Counted from the first letter of the stretch, positions 18,008 through 27,636 are shown. The stretch: 45,480 bases of DNA from Bermanella sp. (GCA_029938135.1 JAPYOO010000008.1:1-45480); one strand, 5' to 3'. Program-made: numbers and translations. The notes: generated by a model from the letters alone, not told the origin.

Positions 18008-18778
18008 TTAAAGGGATAGAGGTAACTCAAGAAATCCCTCATAGATAAAGTCCCTATGAGCCAATAAAATTGGATCGAGTGCCTCCGTCACCTCTGCCGT
18101 GTTGGATTCAAATGCCGCTCGCATATGTGAATCCATAGGGCAAACCGACTGCTCAAGGGGATTAAAATAGGCCATAAACGTGGCGCTGTAAATGTCCACC
18201 GCACTTAAGGTGTCGCCAACATAAAAGCGACTACCGCTCTTTTTCTGATCCTTTAAACACACGGCCAATTTGTGTAGTAAAGCCACTAACCTGTCAGAGT
18301 TACTTTGAGCAAGGCCCGCGTCATAACCATATTTGGCCCCTAAATATTGGGCGATGGGCTTTGGGAAACCACCCTGATCGTTTAGACCACTGTGAACGCC
18401 ATCCAGTCGGCCACTCCATCCCAGTCCAGATTCCCCACAGATGTCTTCACACAACGCCAGCGCCTTAGCGCGCGCAGTCGCTTCATTAGGCAATAACTCA
18501 GGAGTGGGGCCCAATGTTTCAGCTAGCATTAATATTTGCTGCCAGTGCGACTGTGGCGCTTGTTTATCAAACATGACAACAGGCCCACTACGAGTGCCGG
18601 TCCACACAGCCATGTCCTTATCACGCTGATCTAACCGTACCGCCGACCATGTTATGTTTTTAACATGAAAAAAACCTTTGGCAGCCTCGCTCCAAGGACT
18701 GGGAATACCCGGCACCACCACCATACGCAGGCCAGATTGCTCTTTAGCCTGTTCAAAATTTATGTAATTAATTGGCAT
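18008..18778 (-). CDS. Glutathione S-transferase-like protein
   Basis: 256 aa; N-terminal thioredoxin-like segment and helical C-terminus (FYVGDTLSAVDIYSATFMAYFNPL) typical of GST_C. Confidence 0.75.
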   Translation of the reverse strand: MPINYINFEQAKEQSGLRMVVVPGIPSPWSEAAKGFFHVKNITWSAVRLDQRDKDMAVWTGTRSGPVVMFDKQAPQSHWQQILMLAETLGPTPELLPNEATARAKALALCEDICGESGLGWSGRLDGVHSGLNDQGGFPKPIAQYLGAKYGYDAGLAQSNSDRLVALLHKLAVCLKDQKKSGSRFYVGDTLSAVDIYSATFMAYFNPLEQSVCPMDSHMRAAFESNTAEVTEALDPILLAHRDFIYEGFLELPLSL

Positions 18779-18952
18779 TTAACTATCTCGAGATTCAAAT
18801 ATTTAATTAGCTAGACTTACCTTAGTAAAGGTAAATATTTCATAAACCCCATAATTACTGGGTAACAGCCGTTAATCAAACGATAAAACATAATCATTAC
18901 ATTAGAATTTCTAATTTAATTTGTTAATATATGCCCCTGAGGGATTAGATGT

Positions 18953-19849
18953 ATGACTGTTTTTTACAAATCACCACCGATTCAATATTTACCGGCTTTT
19001 GTAGCGGCTGCCCGTGCTAGCAGTTTTAAAGTCGCTGCTAGCCAGCTCAATGTGACTCCTTCGGCCATTAGCCAGCAAATTAAAACCCTTGAAAACCATA
19101 TGGGCCTTAAACTGTTTAGCCGTAAAAAACGCAGCCTGCAATTAACATTCGCTGGCATAAGTTTTTACCAAGTGGCACAAGATACTTTGAATCAATACGA
19201 GTCTGGCTGCCGAGAGTTTAATGAAAAACACCAGTCCTCCACTTTAAACGTAAGTATGATTCCGTACATTGCCAACGAAATCCTTATCCCAAAGTTAGCC
19301 GAATTTAATACATTACATCCAGATATTAACTTAATGATTCATACCAGTGTGACCCTTGAAAATCTACAGGTACAAGAATTAGACGCGGCCATTCGGTTTG
19401 GCATTCCTCCTTGGTCCGAACAGGACATGGTAAACATTGAATTAATTTGCCACGCACAGTCTGCACTTGTGGCAAGCGAAGAATATTTAGCCCGCCACCC
19501 TATACACAGCACCAGTGATTGGAAAAAACAAACCCTGATTCATAGCCGCAGTCACATTAATGATTGGCAAGTATTCATGGACAAACTAAATTTTAAACCT
19601 CACCAACAATTAGTCTTTGATTCCTACGACGCCAGTATTCGAGCGGCCGAAGAAGGATTAGGCATCGCCATTGCTGTACTACCCATTTCTCAGGATAAAA
19701 TACACCAAAATAAACTAGTGTGTTTATCGCCAAATTATAAAGACATAGATGAAAGTTTTTATTTAGTTAGTAAACCCAACGAGCATAAACAAACCAACAT
19801 ATTAGCTTTGCATATTTGGCTTAAAGATATTTTTAAACAAGTAGGATAA
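18953..19849 (+). CDS. LysR family transcriptional regulator (GcvA-like)
   Basis: YLPAFVAAARASSFKVAASQLNVTPSAISQQIKTLENHMGLKLFSRKKRSLQLTFAG HTH. Confidence 0.94.
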   Translation: MTVFYKSPPIQYLPAFVAAARASSFKVAASQLNVTPSAISQQIKTLENHMGLKLFSRKKRSLQLTFAGISFYQVAQDTLNQYESGCREFNEKHQSSTLNVSMIPYIANEILIPKLAEFNTLHPDINLMIHTSVTLENLQVQELDAAIRFGIPPWSEQDMVNIELICHAQSALVASEEYLARHPIHSTSDWKKQTLIHSRSHINDWQVFMDKLNFKPHQQLVFDSYDASIRAAEEGLGIAIAVLPISQDKIHQNKLVCLSPNYKDIDESFYLVSKPNEHKQTNILALHIWLKDIFKQVG

Positions 19850-19887
19850 AGGTACGGTTAAAATAGATACGGGTAAACATGGGCATG

Positions 19888-21903
19888 TTAGTTAAAACTG
19901 TAGTCCATTTGTAAATGCCCTTCAATACCGGAGTTAGGTATGCCTTCGTTTAGCCGACTGCCCTGAGGGGCCGATTCATAGTTATTATCTAACAAGTTTT
20001 TCACTTGCATACTGACGTTTAAATTTGAGTTAACCTGATACTTAACTTTACCACTAAGCAATACGTAATCATTTAACGTTAGCTGTTGCGTGCCCGAAAT
20101 CATTTCTTTTTCCCCACCATAAATAGCCCCAAGAGTACCCAGCCAACTATGACCATGGACACTAAACAATACCGAAGCTTGGCGCTTAGCTTCACGAAAG
20201 AAGGCATCCGGTTTGTCAAACATTTCAAAATAAGTCACCCGCAAAGAACTGAACTGCCCCAGTTGGCAATTAATTTCAGCTTCAAATCCTTGGCCACTGG
20301 CGGCCTTACCATTAGCATACTGGCGCACATTATCACTGGATATCTCAATTAATATTGGATGTTCGTAACGATTAAAAAATAGGCCAAGCTGCAAATTTAC
20401 ATGCTGAAACTGATACAAACAAATAGCATCAAGGGTCTTGATTACTTCATGTTTAAGGCTGGTTGAACCACGTAAAATAGGGCTATCGGGGTTAGCGGTT
20501 TCATTCAAACTGGCGGCACGAAACGCCTCACCATATAACAATTTTATACTATGCAGCCCACTAATTTGATGCACCCAACCCACCCTTGGACTAAGGTGAG
20601 ATTGTTTTATCTTATTGCGGTCATATCTTAAACCTGCATTAATCTGGTTACTGGTATTAAACTGATAAATACTTTGCCAATATATCCCCACGGAACTATG
20701 TAGGTCTTGGTGATCTGCCCTAGTCACTTGAGTGAAATCACCAAAATAATCAATAGAAGATTCATTTCTTGTGAGCTGACCTGTATCAAAATTATTGGCG
20801 GCTTCAGATATCACCTCGTCATCTATTTGCCAATTTAAACCTGTTTGAAAACTGATATCTTCATTAAAGTACCAGTCATTATGCCAGTTAAACTTCAGTG
20901 ATTGAGATTTCAGATACGCTTTTAAAAATAATGGGTCGTCGCTGCTAGGATTACTTATAGGTGCTAAGTCTCCAGCTGCCGTCACCTGAGTATGTAGAAA
21001 CTGTTCCACATGGCTAAAAGAAAACGATACAAATGATTGTATACCTTGAGAGAGTGAATAATTTTGTTTTGCATAAACGGAATGTAAAATTGACTCATTA
21101 AAACTAAAACCATTCGAGAGCGTTTCAAGGGAGTAAAAATCATCCGCTTGAGTATTGTGATAAAAATAGCCAAATGAACTGTCGCCGTGATCAAGTCTAA
21201 GGTGCACGCTACTTTTTTTCAGAGGGTCTTGTGTAGGAATGCGAACACTCGGGTCCTGATTAAAATTATCATCCACCACATAACGTTCACCTTTATCGTC
21301 ATAAATGCTGGCAAAAACATTCAGATCCCAAGCACCACTTTCTACATGGGTATTTACACTACCAGCCACTCTATTGTGACTACCCGCTTGCAATTGCCAG
21401 TCGTCGACCCCTTTTCTAGTTTGTATATTAATCACCCCACTATAGGCCCCCGAACCATAAAGGGCTGAGCTTGGTCCGCGAATAATTTCAATTCGTTCAA
21501 TTTGGCGCACACTGAACATACGTACCGCGCTATTAGCCGCCCCTGTTCGTGGGTCGTTTAACACTAAACCATCCATCAACAAGAGTATCTCTTTTGACTG
21601 ATTACCATTACGTCGTCCGCGCGCACTGTACCCATAAGCGTTGGGGGTGTCAGCACTGCGCTGGCTTTGAAAGCCCGCCACATATACTAAAAGTTCGTGA
21701 AGATAATCAACCCCTAAAGTCGAAATAAAGGCATGATCAAATACGGTAACGGCAGAAGGGGCATTATTAATGGTTTGCTCAGTCAAGGTAGAACCCGTTA
21801 CGCGCAAACTTAGTAACTCGCTCAGGCTTAACTCAAATAGACTTTCGTCTATTTGCGAATAGCAGGCGTGACTATGCAATAACAAAAAGGTGAAGGCACA
21901 CAC
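19888..21903 (-). CDS. TonB-dependent outer-membrane receptor
   Basis: 671 aa; plug domain (NNAPSAVTVFDHAFI..., LLLMDGLVLNDPRTGAANSAVRMFSVRQIERIEIIRGPSSALYGSGAYSGVINIQT) and C-terminal beta-barrel ending in MDYSFN. Confidence 0.94.
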   Translation of the reverse strand: MCAFTFLLLHSHACYSQIDESLFELSLSELLSLRVTGSTLTEQTINNAPSAVTVFDHAFISTLGVDYLHELLVYVAGFQSQRSADTPNAYGYSARGRRNGNQSKEILLLMDGLVLNDPRTGAANSAVRMFSVRQIERIEIIRGPSSALYGSGAYSGVINIQTRKGVDDWQLQAGSHNRVAGSVNTHVESGAWDLNVFASIYDDKGERYVVDDNFNQDPSVRIPTQDPLKKSSVHLRLDHGDSSFGYFYHNTQADDFYSLETLSNGFSFNESILHSVYAKQNYSLSQGIQSFVSFSFSHVEQFLHTQVTAAGDLAPISNPSSDDPLFLKAYLKSQSLKFNWHNDWYFNEDISFQTGLNWQIDDEVISEAANNFDTGQLTRNESSIDYFGDFTQVTRADHQDLHSSVGIYWQSIYQFNTSNQINAGLRYDRNKIKQSHLSPRVGWVHQISGLHSIKLLYGEAFRAASLNETANPDSPILRGSTSLKHEVIKTLDAICLYQFQHVNLQLGLFFNRYEHPILIEISSDNVRQYANGKAASGQGFEAEINCQLGQFSSLRVTYFEMFDKPDAFFREAKRQASVLFSVHGHSWLGTLGAIYGGEKEMISGTQQLTLNDYVLLSGKVKYQVNSNLNVSMQVKNLLDNNYESAPQGSRLNEGIPNSGIEGHLQMDYSFN

Positions 21904-22022
21904 TACGGGAATAGACGTGTCATAAATTAAACCAAAAGGATTGTTTTTTAACTATAGTCCAATTGATTTCAAAATTGTTCGATTTAAGGGTATTTATGCC
22001 CCCTTAAATCGCCACTCTCTCG

Positions 22023-22568
22023 CTAACGAGCAAAGGCCGCCAGCTCAGTGTTTACTTGCGTTTTAGTAATATGGTTAGCGTAGTTAGATAGGCTTTTAAG
22101 CATATTACACACCAGTAAATCAAACATGTTTTCTCGACTAAAACCTGCGGCTAAAAATGCATCCGTTATCTCTTCATTCACAAATCCACGGTCGTTAACC
22201 AATGCACGTACAAAATCTACTAAAGCTTTATCTTTTGCATCGTTAATATCTCCGCCATCTCGTATAGCCGCCACGGTTTGTGCATTAGCTTTTAAGCTGT
22301 CTCCCATCCAGCTGTGAGCAGCAATACAAAATTCGCAATCATTCACTTCAGATATCGCCAGTAAAGCCACTTGCACTTCAATAGGCGTTAACGAGCTGTG
22401 CTTCATTAATTGATCATTAATATGTAGATATGCATTCAGTGCCACAGGGCTTTCAGCCAAATAGCCATATAGGTTAGGCAGCATGCCGTAAGCGGCCTTC
22501 ACTTCTTTAAGCGTATTTTTGGTGCTATCTGGGGCGGTGTTTTCGTTATACAGGGTAAAATCAGTCAT
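22023..22568 (-). CDS. Carboxymuconolactone decarboxylase / AhpD-like family protein
   Basis: MLPNLYGYLAESPVALNAYL...VNDCEFCIAAHSW (CxxC-like/H peroxidatic motif). Confidence 0.9.
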   Translation of the reverse strand: MTDFTLYNENTAPDSTKNTLKEVKAAYGMLPNLYGYLAESPVALNAYLHINDQLMKHSSLTPIEVQVALLAISEVNDCEFCIAAHSWMGDSLKANAQTVAAIRDGGDINDAKDKALVDFVRALVNDRGFVNEEITDAFLAAGFSRENMFDLLVCNMLKSLSNYANHITKTQVNTELAAFAR

Positions 22569-22702
22569 GGTTATCTCTCTTATAAATGAGCTTGTTTGAA
22601 CACCCATTTAGAATACCCCAGAACACCTGAACGCTTGATACCATTTAGTTCAGGTTATATGATTGATCGTTCACACATATCATCACCGTCACAGGTAACC
22701 TT

Positions 22703-23563
22703 ATGCTGTCAGCTCTGCTGAACACCTTTCGCTTACAGGCTCAGGTTTATAGTACTTATCAATTTTGTGGAAACTGGCAAGTAGATGCCCACGCCATTGG
22801 CCAAACCTGTTTTCACATGGTTACCACTGGACGCTGCCAGATGAAAATGACAGGCCATGACCCTGTTATTTTAGAGTTGGGAGATTTAGTGGTGTTCCCA
22901 AGAGAATTGGCACATCAATTAGTGCCCATGGAAGATGAGCTTAAATCGATGATTCACCAACCCATGGAGATTATTTCGCCCAACGATGCTGTGCCTGGCA
23001 CTGCCATATTATGCGGCGCGTTAATATTTGAGCACACCGGCTTTAATCATATATTGGATGCTCTGCCCAGTATTTTTGTCATACACGCGAAAGACGCACC
23101 CTGGATTCAACCGTTACTGAGCCAAATTAGGTTTGAAATGAATGAACGCCAAACAGGCAGTGACAATATTATTAACCGCCTAAGCGAATTGTTATTTGTG
23201 TATGCTTTACGGCACCAAATTAAACTACAACCCGAAAACAGTTTCTTAAATTTATTTGTGCATCAAGCTTTGGCACCGGCTTTAAAAGCAATTAATGACT
23301 ATCCACAAAACAACTGGTCACTGGAATCGCTAGCATCAAAATGTGCCATGTCGCGAACTAAGTTTTCTTTATTATTTAAAAAAGTCAGCGGACTCACTGT
23401 GAATGAGTATTTGACATGGTGGAGAATGCAATTAGCTTATGATTTGTTAAAAAAAGGCAAGCGAATAGCACAGGTTGCCGATCAAGTGGGGTATCAATCA
23501 ATGGCTTCGTTTAGCCGAGTATTTAAAAAGGCTTATGGAGTGAGCCCTGGAAAAGTCATTTAG
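22703..23563 (+). CDS. AraC family transcriptional regulator with N-terminal cupin domain
   Basis: Cupin-like N-terminus and C-terminal HTH (LASKCAMSRTKFSLLFKKVSGLTVNEYLTWWRMQLAYDLL...VADQVGYQSMASFSRVFKKAYGVSP). Confidence 0.93.
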   Translation: MLSALLNTFRLQAQVYSTYQFCGNWQVDAHAIGQTCFHMVTTGRCQMKMTGHDPVILELGDLVVFPRELAHQLVPMEDELKSMIHQPMEIISPNDAVPGTAILCGALIFEHTGFNHILDALPSIFVIHAKDAPWIQPLLSQIRFEMNERQTGSDNIINRLSELLFVYALRHQIKLQPENSFLNLFVHQALAPALKAINDYPQNNWSLESLASKCAMSRTKFSLLFKKVSGLTVNEYLTWWRMQLAYDLLKKGKRIAQVADQVGYQSMASFSRVFKKAYGVSPGKVI

Positions 23564-23592
23564 AGCTGTTTAAATGGACATGAGAAAAGGTG

Positions 23593-23628
23593 AAACCCTG
23601 TTTTAAGTTATCCCTCAAAACAGGGTTT
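23593..23628. terminator. Bidirectional hairpin between convergent AraC-type and efpL genes
   Basis: Perfect 12-bp inverted repeat AAACCCTGTTTT-N12-AAAACAGGGTTT in the convergent intergenic region; no long T run. Confidence 0.65.
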
Positions 23629-23638
23629 ACATCATATT

Positions 23639-24214
23639 TTACTTGGCTTCTGCACGGCCAGTAAATTTACGATCTTCAACGTTAATTTTAATACGCTCGC
23701 CGGTTGAAATATGCTCAGGTACTTGTACGGTTAAACCGGTAGACAGTACCGCAGGTTTCGTTCTGGCCGTGGCTGATCCGCCTTTAAGTGAGGGATCAGT
23801 TTCAACAATGACCAACTCAACCGTTGACGGCAAATCAAGGGCAACAGGCGCATCGTTTACCATGATAACTTGCAGGCCTTGAGTATCTTCGCTGATAAAC
23901 AATAATTCATCGGCGATTGATTCTTTGCTTAAACTGTAAGCAGTATAGTCTTCGCTGTCCATGAATACGTATTCGTCGCCGTCTGAATAAGAAAACGTCA
24001 CTGAACGTCTAAACAAGTCAGCCAAACTCAGCATATCTGAATCCTTAAAGGCTTCATCTATCTTGTTGTTGGTCACAACATTGTACATACGCATGCGATA
24101 GATACTGCCGCCGGAACGACCTTGAGGAACTGAACGTTCAATTTCTCGCACTACGTACGTTTCACCGTTAATCTCAACCGCGGTATTCTTTTTAATCTCA
24201 CTGGCTTTAGGCAT
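23639..24214 (-). CDS. yeiP: Elongation factor P-like protein EfpL (YeiP)
   Basis: 191 aa; [57 protein letters not shown]-like segment and C-terminal [39 protein letters not shown] as in YeiP. Confidence 0.94.
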   Translation of the reverse strand: MPKASEIKKNTAVEINGETYVVREIERSVPQGRSGGSIYRMRMYNVVTNNKIDEAFKDSDMLSLADLFRRSVTFSYSDGDEYVFMDSEDYTAYSLSKESIADELLFISEDTQGLQVIMVNDAPVALDLPSTVELVIVETDPSLKGGSATARTKPAVLSTGLTVQVPEHISTGERIKINVEDRKFTGRAEAK

Positions 24215-24522
24215 TCGGTAGCGCTCCTGGTAAAAATTTGACGGTATTATAAGCCCATATTAGAGCAATCGATAATAGAAAGCCGTCTAACGGTGAATAT
24301 TGATTAAATTTACCCTTATTTACAAGCACTGAAAGGTTTATTGCCTTTAAGCTATTCCTGTTCTGAACAAAACCACCCAATATGGTTAAATATCAACCAT
24401 ACCTGGCCGCTTTTGTTATTTATTAAGCGCGAACAAGCCACATCCATACCATATGGCAGGGGCGCTGGTAGCCATTGATTTTATAAAATAAGTACATACA
24501 AATAAGAGTTTAAGGTTGATAC

Positions 24523-25242
24523 ATGCGCGTATTATCCCTGCCGTTACCCGTATTGCTTTGTGCCACTCTTTTAAGTGCCTGTGGTTTGGTAAGTGACGAC
24601 GAATCTCAAAAGGTTACTTCCCACCATTTCACACCTGTATCGGGGCAGCTATTTGATACGCCGCTGGCGAATATGAAGTATCACAGCACACATTTCAGTG
24701 GCGTCACCAGTAGTCTTGGGGAGTTTTTATACAAGCCAAATGAAAGCATTAGCTTTAGCCTGGGTAACTATCAATTCCCCCAAATTAAAGCTGCACCTAA
24801 ACTAAACATATTAACGCTTCTACAAACAAAACAGATCACGCCATCAGTGTTAAATCTTAGTCGCCTATTACAATCAATTAGCCTTAAGTCACCTGAAGCT
24901 ACCTTGCTATTACCTGACTTAAACGGATTTGACTTAAGCCACTTAGACTTAAGCCAGCCCCCTTCACACTTTGCCAAGGATAGCCTTGTGCTGAGTGTGC
25001 TTGCCAAATTTGGCAACCAGAAAAATCCACTACAGCTTATCCCTCACCAACAAGCCTTGTATCAATTACAAACTCGCCTTTCAGATACGGTTAGTAGCCG
25101 TGAAGCTAGTGAGCGGACAATAATAAGCGAGACGTCAAATGGGTTGTTAACACTGATGAATAAATTAGCCGGTAAAGATGATGTACAAAGGTCTGTACAG
25201 TTAGGATCTATATCTTTGGCCAGTATGGCTAACTTTCATTAA
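24523..25242 (+). CDS. Hypothetical lipoprotein
   Basis: Lipobox LLSAC; FSGVTSSLGEFLYKPNESISFSLGNYQFP repeat-like surface motif. Confidence 0.75.
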   Translation: MRVLSLPLPVLLCATLLSACGLVSDDESQKVTSHHFTPVSGQLFDTPLANMKYHSTHFSGVTSSLGEFLYKPNESISFSLGNYQFPQIKAAPKLNILTLLQTKQITPSVLNLSRLLQSISLKSPEATLLLPDLNGFDLSHLDLSQPPSHFAKDSLVLSVLAKFGNQKNPLQLIPHQQALYQLQTRLSDTVSSREASERTIISETSNGLLTLMNKLAGKDDVQRSVQLGSISLASMANFH

Positions 25243-27017
25243 TCATTCATCCTCATTAAAACCCCCTCCCGTATTGAAGGGGATTGAGCCTTTAACGTTT
25301 GTCCATTTTGCTTCCAATCAAGTGTTCTTATCAGCTTTGGTAAACTTAAAAATAGCATGGATGCAAAACCCTCATCCTTATAAAAGTGAGCCATATTGTT
25401 AGGCAACAATTGTTTCAATTTCTTTGAAAACTCTGTGGCCACCGGGTCCCCCTCTCCATAAAAAATATGGCAAGGACACACAATCTTAGTTACATCAAAG
25501 CCCCACTCTTGAGTCGTCAGTATTATATCGTGCAGCAAGGCTTCAACTCCCTGCCTTACGCTCTCAATGGCTTGCCATTTTGCTCGGCTTTGAATTTGCT
25601 CAAGAGCAAGATAGCGGCTATCCACATCATTAAACAACCCTAACAAATGACGGTATGATTTATCGGGTTTACGTTTAAATTCAAACATACTTAATCGCAT
25701 GGCATATAACGCCATACGTGGCCATGCATGGCAAAATTGAGGAAAATGCCGGTAAAAAAATGGAGCGCCTTTGATTTTACTCGGCTCTACAAAAGGAGCG
25801 AAAGACTCAATCAACATCAACTCTTTTACCCGCGCTGGGTAAGCGTAAGCCACGGCCAAAGCAAAACATCCTCCTGCCAACGAGCCAATAAAATAAGCAG
25901 ACTCTATTTTCAAATGATCAAGTAAGCGCTCCATATCATCGGCAAAATCTAACATTGTGCTGTATACCGGCATGCTTGATAAACCAAAGCCTGCACGCTC
26001 AGGTACGATCAAATAATAACCCTGATCAAGCAAAGACTGCATATGAATAGGTGCTTCTAAACGGCAGCTAAGAGATGCATGGCATAACACCAGCGGTGTC
26101 TGATTAGTGTCGCCATAAACTCTAAATGACAATAAGCGCTTATCATGCAATTCAAGTATATGGTCTCGAGCAATCCATTGTGATTTTGTAGCTACGGATG
26201 GTTTATGCGCAAGAGGTGAACGCAGTAATAATGAAACCAATTCTTGTTGTTTGGCAGTACCGGTCTTTTGTAAAATAGATTTAATGTAATTTCGAATAGT
26301 GGCGACAGTACTGTTACGCATCTGTGCAATCTGTTCAGTTGAATAAGCACTGGCCAATTTACCCGCGATAAAAGCTTCGGTGGGAGTTAGCTTATACAAA
26401 TTTTGTAGCTGCTCATACTGAATGGCCACATTGGGTTGCTGCGAAAGAAATAACGCTGCCACCGCAGTACTTGGCACATTTCCACTGTACATGCTTTGCA
26501 CTTGATCAATAGGACTAAGCATGGCCAACAACGAGGCGGCCTCACTAGAATGACGGTTAACCGGAATATCCAACAACATCGTTTGTGCATCACTATTGGT
26601 GTGCTGACCTAGGGTTTTTAGTTGTTTGGCAATCTGTAATTTTTGTTTGTCATTACCAATATTCAATGCTGCAGGCAGTTGTTTCACGCTATTAATATTT
26701 AATACTTTTAATGCGCTTTCATTGGCAAGTGTTACTTGTGCATTTTCATCTAACAGAATAATGGGGAACGGCAATTGGTCAGCAAGGGTGTTGTATAACA
26801 CCTGACTTTGCTGGCTTTCAAAAAATTTCTGAGAAATTTCAGAAGACTGTTTAAGGTGGGCTAATAGCGAATTGACAGTATTAACATTTTCTTGACCATC
26901 AATCTGGCCTTTAAGGTTTTCAACTAACTCTAAATACAGCTCGCCATTGGTAGCCGCTCCGTAAATAAGCTCAATAATTTTCTGGGAATCCTGCCCTGGC
27001 GACATGATGTGACTCAT
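25239..27017 (-). CDS. LuxR-type HTH regulator fused to a C-terminal alpha/beta-hydrolase-like domain
   Basis: PAS-like segment (LPFPIILLDENAQVTLANESALKVLNI), LuxR HTH (LTPTEAFIAGKLASAYSTEQIAQMRNSTVATIRNYIKSILQKTG), then hydrolase fold (LVLCHASLSCRLEAPIHMQSLLDQGYYLIVPERAGFGLSS...). Confidence 0.88.
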   Translation of the reverse strand: MSHIMSPGQDSQKIIELIYGAATNGELYLELVENLKGQIDGQENVNTVNSLLAHLKQSSEISQKFFESQQSQVLYNTLADQLPFPIILLDENAQVTLANESALKVLNINSVKQLPAALNIGNDKQKLQIAKQLKTLGQHTNSDAQTMLLDIPVNRHSSEAASLLAMLSPIDQVQSMYSGNVPSTAVAALFLSQQPNVAIQYEQLQNLYKLTPTEAFIAGKLASAYSTEQIAQMRNSTVATIRNYIKSILQKTGTAKQQELVSLLLRSPLAHKPSVATKSQWIARDHILELHDKRLLSFRVYGDTNQTPLVLCHASLSCRLEAPIHMQSLLDQGYYLIVPERAGFGLSSMPVYSTMLDFADDMERLLDHLKIESAYFIGSLAGGCFALAVAYAYPARVKELMLIESFAPFVEPSKIKGAPFFYRHFPQFCHAWPRMALYAMRLSMFEFKRKPDKSYRHLLGLFNDVDSRYLALEQIQSRAKWQAIESVRQGVEALLHDIILTTQEWGFDVTKIVCPCHIFYGEGDPVATEFSKKLKQLLPNNMAHFYKDEGFASMLFLSLPKLIRTLDWKQNGQTLKAQSPSIREGVLMRMND

Positions 27018-27220
27018 CCATTAGATGTTCGTTTATAAGGTACAATTCCTAGATTCATACATGAAGTGCGCCTTTAATTAAGGGCGAAATTAACATAGGA
27101 AGGAAGTTTTTACCAGTTGGCACAAGCCTGCTAAGTTGGTACGAATTAGGCTATTCATATGAGGGACGACAGGTTGCCCCTGACTTAGCGTAAAGGTAAA
27201 ACCCTATTTAATAATTGCTG

Positions 27221-27439
27221 TTAAGCCGCTATTAAGTAGGACTCTGCCCCTTTCTTGTGACTTTTGTCTTTACGCTGATAAGCACCCTTGCCTTTTTTGG
27301 ATTTAACAATTCTTTGTCGATATACCGTTGATGTCACTAGGGCCGCTAAAAAGTTATGGTTAACCTGCCCTCGACCCGTTTCAACAGCCCCTTCATGGGC
27401 TTCGGCTAAAACATCATGCCGTTTAGATTTTTTGCTCAT
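27221..27439 (-). CDS. arfA: ArfA-like alternative ribosome-rescue factor
   Basis: GRGQVNHNFLAALVTSTVYRQRIVKSKKGKGAYQRKDKSHKK resembles the ArfA core (DNAxxALLxDPLFRQRVxKxKKGKGSYxRKxKH); ATG at 27439 preferred. Confidence 0.82.
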   Translation of the reverse strand: MSKKSKRHDVLAEAHEGAVETGRGQVNHNFLAALVTSTVYRQRIVKSKKGKGAYQRKDKSHKKGAESYLIAA

Positions 27440-27636
27440 GTCATTTATCCTTTGATTGGAGGAGATGAGTATATCAATTTTTAGGGGGATACAAAAAGTA
27501 GAATCTAAAATAGAGTGCATTTAGGCAATTAGCACTGCCAGCGAGAGTTGATAGCAGCCCTAAACAATGCGGTTGCTGAACTTATGACTCCATTAACTGT
27601 CATATTAAAATCACAGAAAAAGTGCATGGAAAAGCA

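Noticed and set aside
19888-21903. Iron-regulated siderophore receptor assignment for the TonB-dependent receptor
   Set aside because: No Fur-box-like site upstream of it and no siderophore or haem genes nearby; substrate left unassigned.
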